Under the pieces are notes generated by a model. It worked only from the letters and a program-made list of their open reading frames with translations. It was not told the origin of the DNA and searched no databases. A DNA stretch of 64,000 bases from Streptomyces sp. NBC_01217. Its GTDB lineage: Bacteria > Actinomycetota > Actinomycetes > Streptomycetales > Streptomycetaceae. The translations under genes and the position numbers were made by a program. The stretch is taken from positions 1-64,000 of the forward strand of contig NZ_CP108539.1 of the NCBI RefSeq assembly GCF_035994185.1. Direction: 5' to 3'. How positions within the stretch are numbered: the stretch's first letter is position 1; the number at the start of each line of letters is the position of its first letter. Of the stretch, positions 61,361 through 64,000 are shown piece after piece.

Positions 61361-61617
61361 TATGTAAGGCGTCGGTGACCCCCTGGGAGCACCGAGTAAG
61401 CACCACCGCAAAACAGCAGGAGTCACTGCTCTTCGGAGCGGCGGCAGTGGGGTGAGCCGAGCTCCCCCGGCCGAGGCGCCTGTACCGAATAGCTGCTCCA
61501 CCTGATTCACCTCGAACAGCGCTGCTGCGCTGTCTGTCCGCCAGGACCACCAGCCGAAAGGCCGGCCTGGCGCGGCAGAGAAGGCAGCACCCGCTCCCCC
61601 GTCGTCAGGAGGTTTCG

Positions 61618-62433
61618 ATGCCCCGCATTCGTCCCGGCCGAGTCCGGACCAAGAACACCAACCGCCGCGCGCCTTTGCTGCTCAGCAGCATGGCGCCGGA
61701 GGACTTCAACGTCCGTCCGGACGAGATGAAGTCGATCGCTTGCCCCGACTGCCGTACCTGGCGCCGTGTCATGGGCGACAAGGTCCTCAAGATCCGCGAG
61801 CACTGCATCTCCGACAAGGTCGCGGAGGGCGAGAAGCACACCCTCTGCCCCGGCACCGACCAGGTCGTGGAAGTCGACATCGACGTCCGGCGCTGGCAGG
61901 CCAGGCAGAACCGCCTGCTGCGGGACGCAATGCCGCAGGACAACCGCCGCGCGGCGCAGCAGTTCTACAAGCCCCTCCCGGCCCCCGCCGCCCCGGTCTC
62001 CCGGATCACGGCGGAGGTCACGCTGGAGACGACCCGCCAGTCCTACCTCGCCCACCGCAAGGGATGCATTCGGTGCGTCGGCGGTCGGCACTGCACGGAC
62101 GGCGGCATCCTCGCCCGCCGCTACGTCCTCGCCCTCCAGGAGGAGCCCGCCCGCCGCGAGGCTCGCGAGCAGCTGGAGCGCCAGGAGCGGCGTGACACGC
62201 GGAAGCAGGCTGAGCAGTGGCCGGCCCTGCGCAAGGAACAGTGGGCCAAGCGCGGCGGCGAGGCGGTTGAGAAGGCGAACAACCGCTGCTCGGAGCGGAC
62301 TTCGGGATCGCTCTCGGAGTTTCGCGGCCCCCGGCTTCCGCTGGCGCCGCAGGACGTGGAGGCGCACGAACGGCGACAGGCCGAACTGGGCAAGCGATAC
62401 GCGCGGAGGAACCCGGCCACGTCAGCCGCCTGA
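61618..62433 (+). CDS. Conserved Streptomyces zinc-type protein, 271 aa
   Basis: ATG 61618. Basic N-terminus 'MPRIRPGRVRTKNTNRRAPL', a zinc-type set 'IACPDCRTWRRVMG' (C42, C45) with further His/Cys, 'HRKGCIRCVGGRHCTDGG' (~145-162), and a charged helical C-terminus. I recognise it as a protein type widespread in Streptomyces genomes, of unknown role, probably nucleic-acid binding. It starts a plus-strand series of small genes. Confidence 0.7.
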   Translation: MPRIRPGRVRTKNTNRRAPLLLSSMAPEDFNVRPDEMKSIACPDCRTWRRVMGDKVLKIREHCISDKVAEGEKHTLCPGTDQVVEVDIDVRRWQARQNRLLRDAMPQDNRRAAQQFYKPLPAPAAPVSRITAEVTLETTRQSYLAHRKGCIRCVGGRHCTDGGILARRYVLALQEEPARREAREQLERQERRDTRKQAEQWPALRKEQWAKRGGEAVEKANNRCSERTSGSLSEFRGPRLPLAPQDVEAHERRQAELGKRYARRNPATSAA

Positions 62434-62454
62434 CCCGCACACCAAGACGAACGA

Positions 62455-62501
62455 CCACGGCCCCGGCCACCCCGCATCAAAGGGGGCGGCCGGGGCCGTG
62501 G
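62455..62501. terminator. Hairpin terminator (CCACGGCCCCGGCC stem)
   Basis: A 14-bp GC-rich perfect stem with a short loop, 22 bp after the 61618 gene stop. Almost the same flanks recur at 62723 (see findings). Confidence 0.75.
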
Positions 62502-62540
62502 CTGCTCGTACAGCAGCAGACGAGACGACAGGAGGACTCC

Positions 62541-62705
62541 ATGCCCGTTCCGACAGACCCTCGTACCCCTCAGCAGCGCGTCAGGGATCAGCTGGCCGCC
62601 GCCCGCAAGCAATTGGTCGGCCCCAGCCTCTCGCGCTCCCAGCGTGGCGTGATCGCCGACCGGATCTGGAAGCTCACCGAGACCGAGCACCGCCTCGCGC
62701 AGTAA
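62541..62705 (+). CDS. Small protein, 54 aa
   Basis: ATG 62541 follows a strong AGGAGG site. The product, MPVPTDPRTPQQRVRDQLAA... ending ETEHRLAQ, is helical and basic, with 'SQRGVIADRIWKL' in the second half. No family known to me. It lies between two hairpin cassettes and looks like a genuine small gene by ribosome site and composition. Confidence 0.6.
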   Translation: MPVPTDPRTPQQRVRDQLAAARKQLVGPSLSRSQRGVIADRIWKLTETEHRLAQ

Positions 62706-62722
62706 CTCGCGACGACGAACGA

Positions 62723-62768
62723 CCACGGCCGCCCCCACCCCGCACATGACGGGTGGGGGCGGCCGTGG
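62723..62768. terminator. Hairpin terminator (CCACGGCCGCCCCCACCC stem)
   Basis: An 18-bp perfect stem with a 10-bp loop, 18 bp after the 54-residue gene. Its flanks (GACGAACGACCACGG and GTGGCTGCTCGTACAGCAG) repeat those of the hairpin at 62455. Confidence 0.75.
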
Positions 62769-62881
62769 CTGCTCGTACAGCAGTCACGGGGCCAGCAGGG
62801 CCTCGAACGCGACGAACCCCCAGGGCTTGCACCCCCGGGGGTCCGTCTTCGCAGCGCGCCCTCCATGAAGGGGAACTACGC

Positions 62882-63424
62882 ATGCACAGGATGACATCCA
62901 CTCAGGCCCGGCACACACGCCGGGCCGTACTCCAGGCCGCGGTCGACGCCAGCGCACGCTGCGCCGCCGCCGACCCGGACCAATGGTTCCGTGAGGACAA
63001 CGAGCCCCAGATGACCTGGCAGGCCCGCCGTGCCGAGGCGATCCGGGTCTGCACCGGCTGCCCCGCCCGCGCCGCGTGCGAGGAACTCGCGCTGCGCAAC
63101 GGTGACGGCAACTCCCGTGTCGACGACATGGTCCGTGGGGGCCTTTCCGGTACCGAGCTCGCCGCCGTCCGTACCGCCCAGGCCGAGCGCCTGGCCGCCG
63201 CGGTTGACGCGGATCGGGATACCGAGGGCCGCCTGCTTGACGACCTGTCCGTTGAGCTCCGTGCCCAGGCCGGTCTCAACCCGGACGGCCGCCGCAACGG
63301 AGGCCGTCTTTGCCAGGACGAGAACCGGACCGAACAGAACCTCCGGATCCGCGCTCTCGCCGCCAGCATCCGCCAGATCCGTACCGCCCGCCGCGCGCGG
63401 GCCGGATGGGGGGTGGCGGCATGA
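62882..63424 (+). CDS. WhiB-like protein
   Basis: 180 residues (ATG 62882, GAAGGGG site). Four iron-sulfur cysteines in the WhiB spacing: C27, C57, C60 and C66 (CTGCPARAAC), after 'ADPDQWF'. The usual GVWGG turn is replaced by DMVRGGLS. WhiB-like proteins bind a [4Fe-4S] cluster and act with sigma factors, often in development or stress; the long C-terminal extension (~90-180, basic) is unusual. It overlaps the next gene by ATGA. Confidence 0.85.
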   Translation: MHRMTSTQARHTRRAVLQAAVDASARCAAADPDQWFREDNEPQMTWQARRAEAIRVCTGCPARAACEELALRNGDGNSRVDDMVRGGLSGTELAAVRTAQAERLAAAVDADRDTEGRLLDDLSVELRAQAGLNPDGRRNGGRLCQDENRTEQNLRIRALAASIRQIRTARRARAGWGVAA

Positions 63425-63750
63425 CCATCACTATCCTCAGCCCGAATGCCGGGAAGATCGACGACATCCGGCGGGAGGACGACGACCGCGGATACGAGCG
63501 GGACGAAACCGACCAGTTCCAGCGGCTCGGCACTCTGCTGCTCCGCGAGACCGATGCCCGTATCCCGACCGGGCGGCGCGCTCCGCGCACGCTTCCCGAG
63601 ATGCGGGCCCGGATCAACATCGCGGCGAACCAGGCCTGCCAGTCCTGCGGTGGCACGGGCGGTCAGGTGGTGGACACCAGCAGCGACGGGGTGTCCCGGC
63701 AGCACTGGCAGACCTGCCAGGCCTGCGGCGGGTCGGGGGTCGCCCGATGA
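63421..63750 (+). CDS. Zinc-knuckle protein (DnaJ-type), 109 aa
   Basis: ATG 63421 overlaps the WhiB stop (ATGA). The C-terminus has two DnaJ-type pairs, CQSCGGTGG and CQACGGSG, that form one zinc site. The N-terminal ~65 residues are acidic and helical. It overlaps the next gene by 4 bp. Such CxxCxGxG proteins bind unfolded chains or nucleic acids; the role is unknown. Confidence 0.7.
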   Translation: MTITILSPNAGKIDDIRREDDDRGYERDETDQFQRLGTLLLRETDARIPTGRRAPRTLPEMRARINIAANQACQSCGGTGGQVVDTSSDGVSRQHWQTCQACGGSGVAR

Positions 63751-63881
63751 CCTGCACCCAGTGCGGCGGCAGCGGCCAGCAGATGGTCACCGTGTGCCAC
63801 GTCGGCGCGGACGGCACCCCCTACCAGGGTGTCGAGATGCAGACCTGCACCGGCTGCAACGGTTCCGGCCAGAAGAGCTGA
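63747..63881 (+). CDS. Small zinc-knuckle protein, 44 aa
   Basis: ATG 63747 overlaps the previous stop (ATGA). Sequence MTCTQCGGSGQQMVTVCHVG... to CTGCNGSGQKS: two CxxCxGSG motifs, the same zinc knuckle as the previous protein. The three genes 62882, 63421 and 63747 overlap and form one operon. The window ends 119 bp further on, with no other gene seen. Confidence 0.65.
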   Translation: MTCTQCGGSGQQMVTVCHVGADGTPYQGVEMQTCTGCNGSGQKS

Positions 63882-64000
63882 CCAAGCCTGAACATCCATG
63901 TACGCGGTGCCCGTGCCGCCCAGCACAGGGCGGTACGGGCCATCACCGCACGCGGCCTGGCCCACCCCCTCACCGTCACGCTGCTCGCGGCCGCCGCCAC

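Noticed and set aside
1..64000. tRNA or rRNA genes
   Set aside because: No cloverleaf with a GGTTCGA-type loop or rRNA segment was recognised on either strand by eye.

Overview
The DNA is high-GC, has GTG/TTG starts in dense overlapping frames, and carries Streptomyces-type telomere genes (tpg, tap), WhiB-type and GntR-type regulators, and many small proteins of types I know from Streptomyces. I read it as the left end of a linear replicon of Streptomyces or a close relative, most likely a large linear plasmid. The first bases look like the inside of a telomere: base 1 starts a hairpin typical of Streptomyces ends, followed by a run of short palindromes with three-base loops. Almost everything after that is accessory: mobile elements, relics, and predicted defence or conflict genes.

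Layout. 1-1133: telomere-like hairpins, then a non-coding leader with two families of palindromic sites. 1134-2266: two overlapping winged-helix (RepL-like) genes. 2542-5017: a HIT protein, small unknowns and a divergent tpg. 5092-11549: a complete, cargo-free Tn7-like transposon (TnsA, TnsB, TnsC, TniQ) with matching 24-bp ends and a 5-bp target duplication. 11583-14162: a DUF4231-type membrane protein and two unknowns. 14256-14805: relics of a tpg gene and of a membrane-anchored protein. 14815-16945: an AbiE-type toxin-antitoxin pair with its operator. 17098-18344: small genes and relics of a transposase and a resolvase. 18435-21286: an NLR-like STAND NTPase with TPR-type repeats, paired with a small helical protein; the two share a short glycine-rich motif of the kind used in amyloid signalling. 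21460-29030: HEPN-like protein, endonuclease VII-type protein, nitrilase, a kinase lacking the DFG aspartate, and IS relics. 29060-37806: four full-length tyrosine recombinases in two tandem small-plus-large pairs (Tn554-like order) plus the tail of a fifth. 38134-40944: tpg-tap, the linear-end replication operon, divergent from a double zeta-type kinase gene (41038-42897). 43260-51213: a STAND/TPR ATPase, an M48 protease and a trypco2 plus trypsin-STAND-membrane pair. 51497-52342: HNH nuclease. 52393-55427: a DciA-like protein and a double winged-helix protein, a second candidate replication module. 56044-61280: regulators, a HAD phosphatase, a dehydrogenase and three P-loop kinases. 61618-63881: conserved small zinc-binding proteins and a WhiB-like protein.

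How it fits together. Tpg caps and primes the telomere 5' ends and Tap recruits it, so tpg-tap and the left-edge hairpins belong to one end-replication system. Two independent candidate initiator modules (1134-2266 and 52393-55427) could drive internal bidirectional replication. The remaining genes are largely self-maintenance and conflict systems: AbiE toxin-antitoxin, zeta-type kinases, STAND NTPases with dedicated partners, and nucleases. Identifications come from reading motifs by eye; no database search was run.
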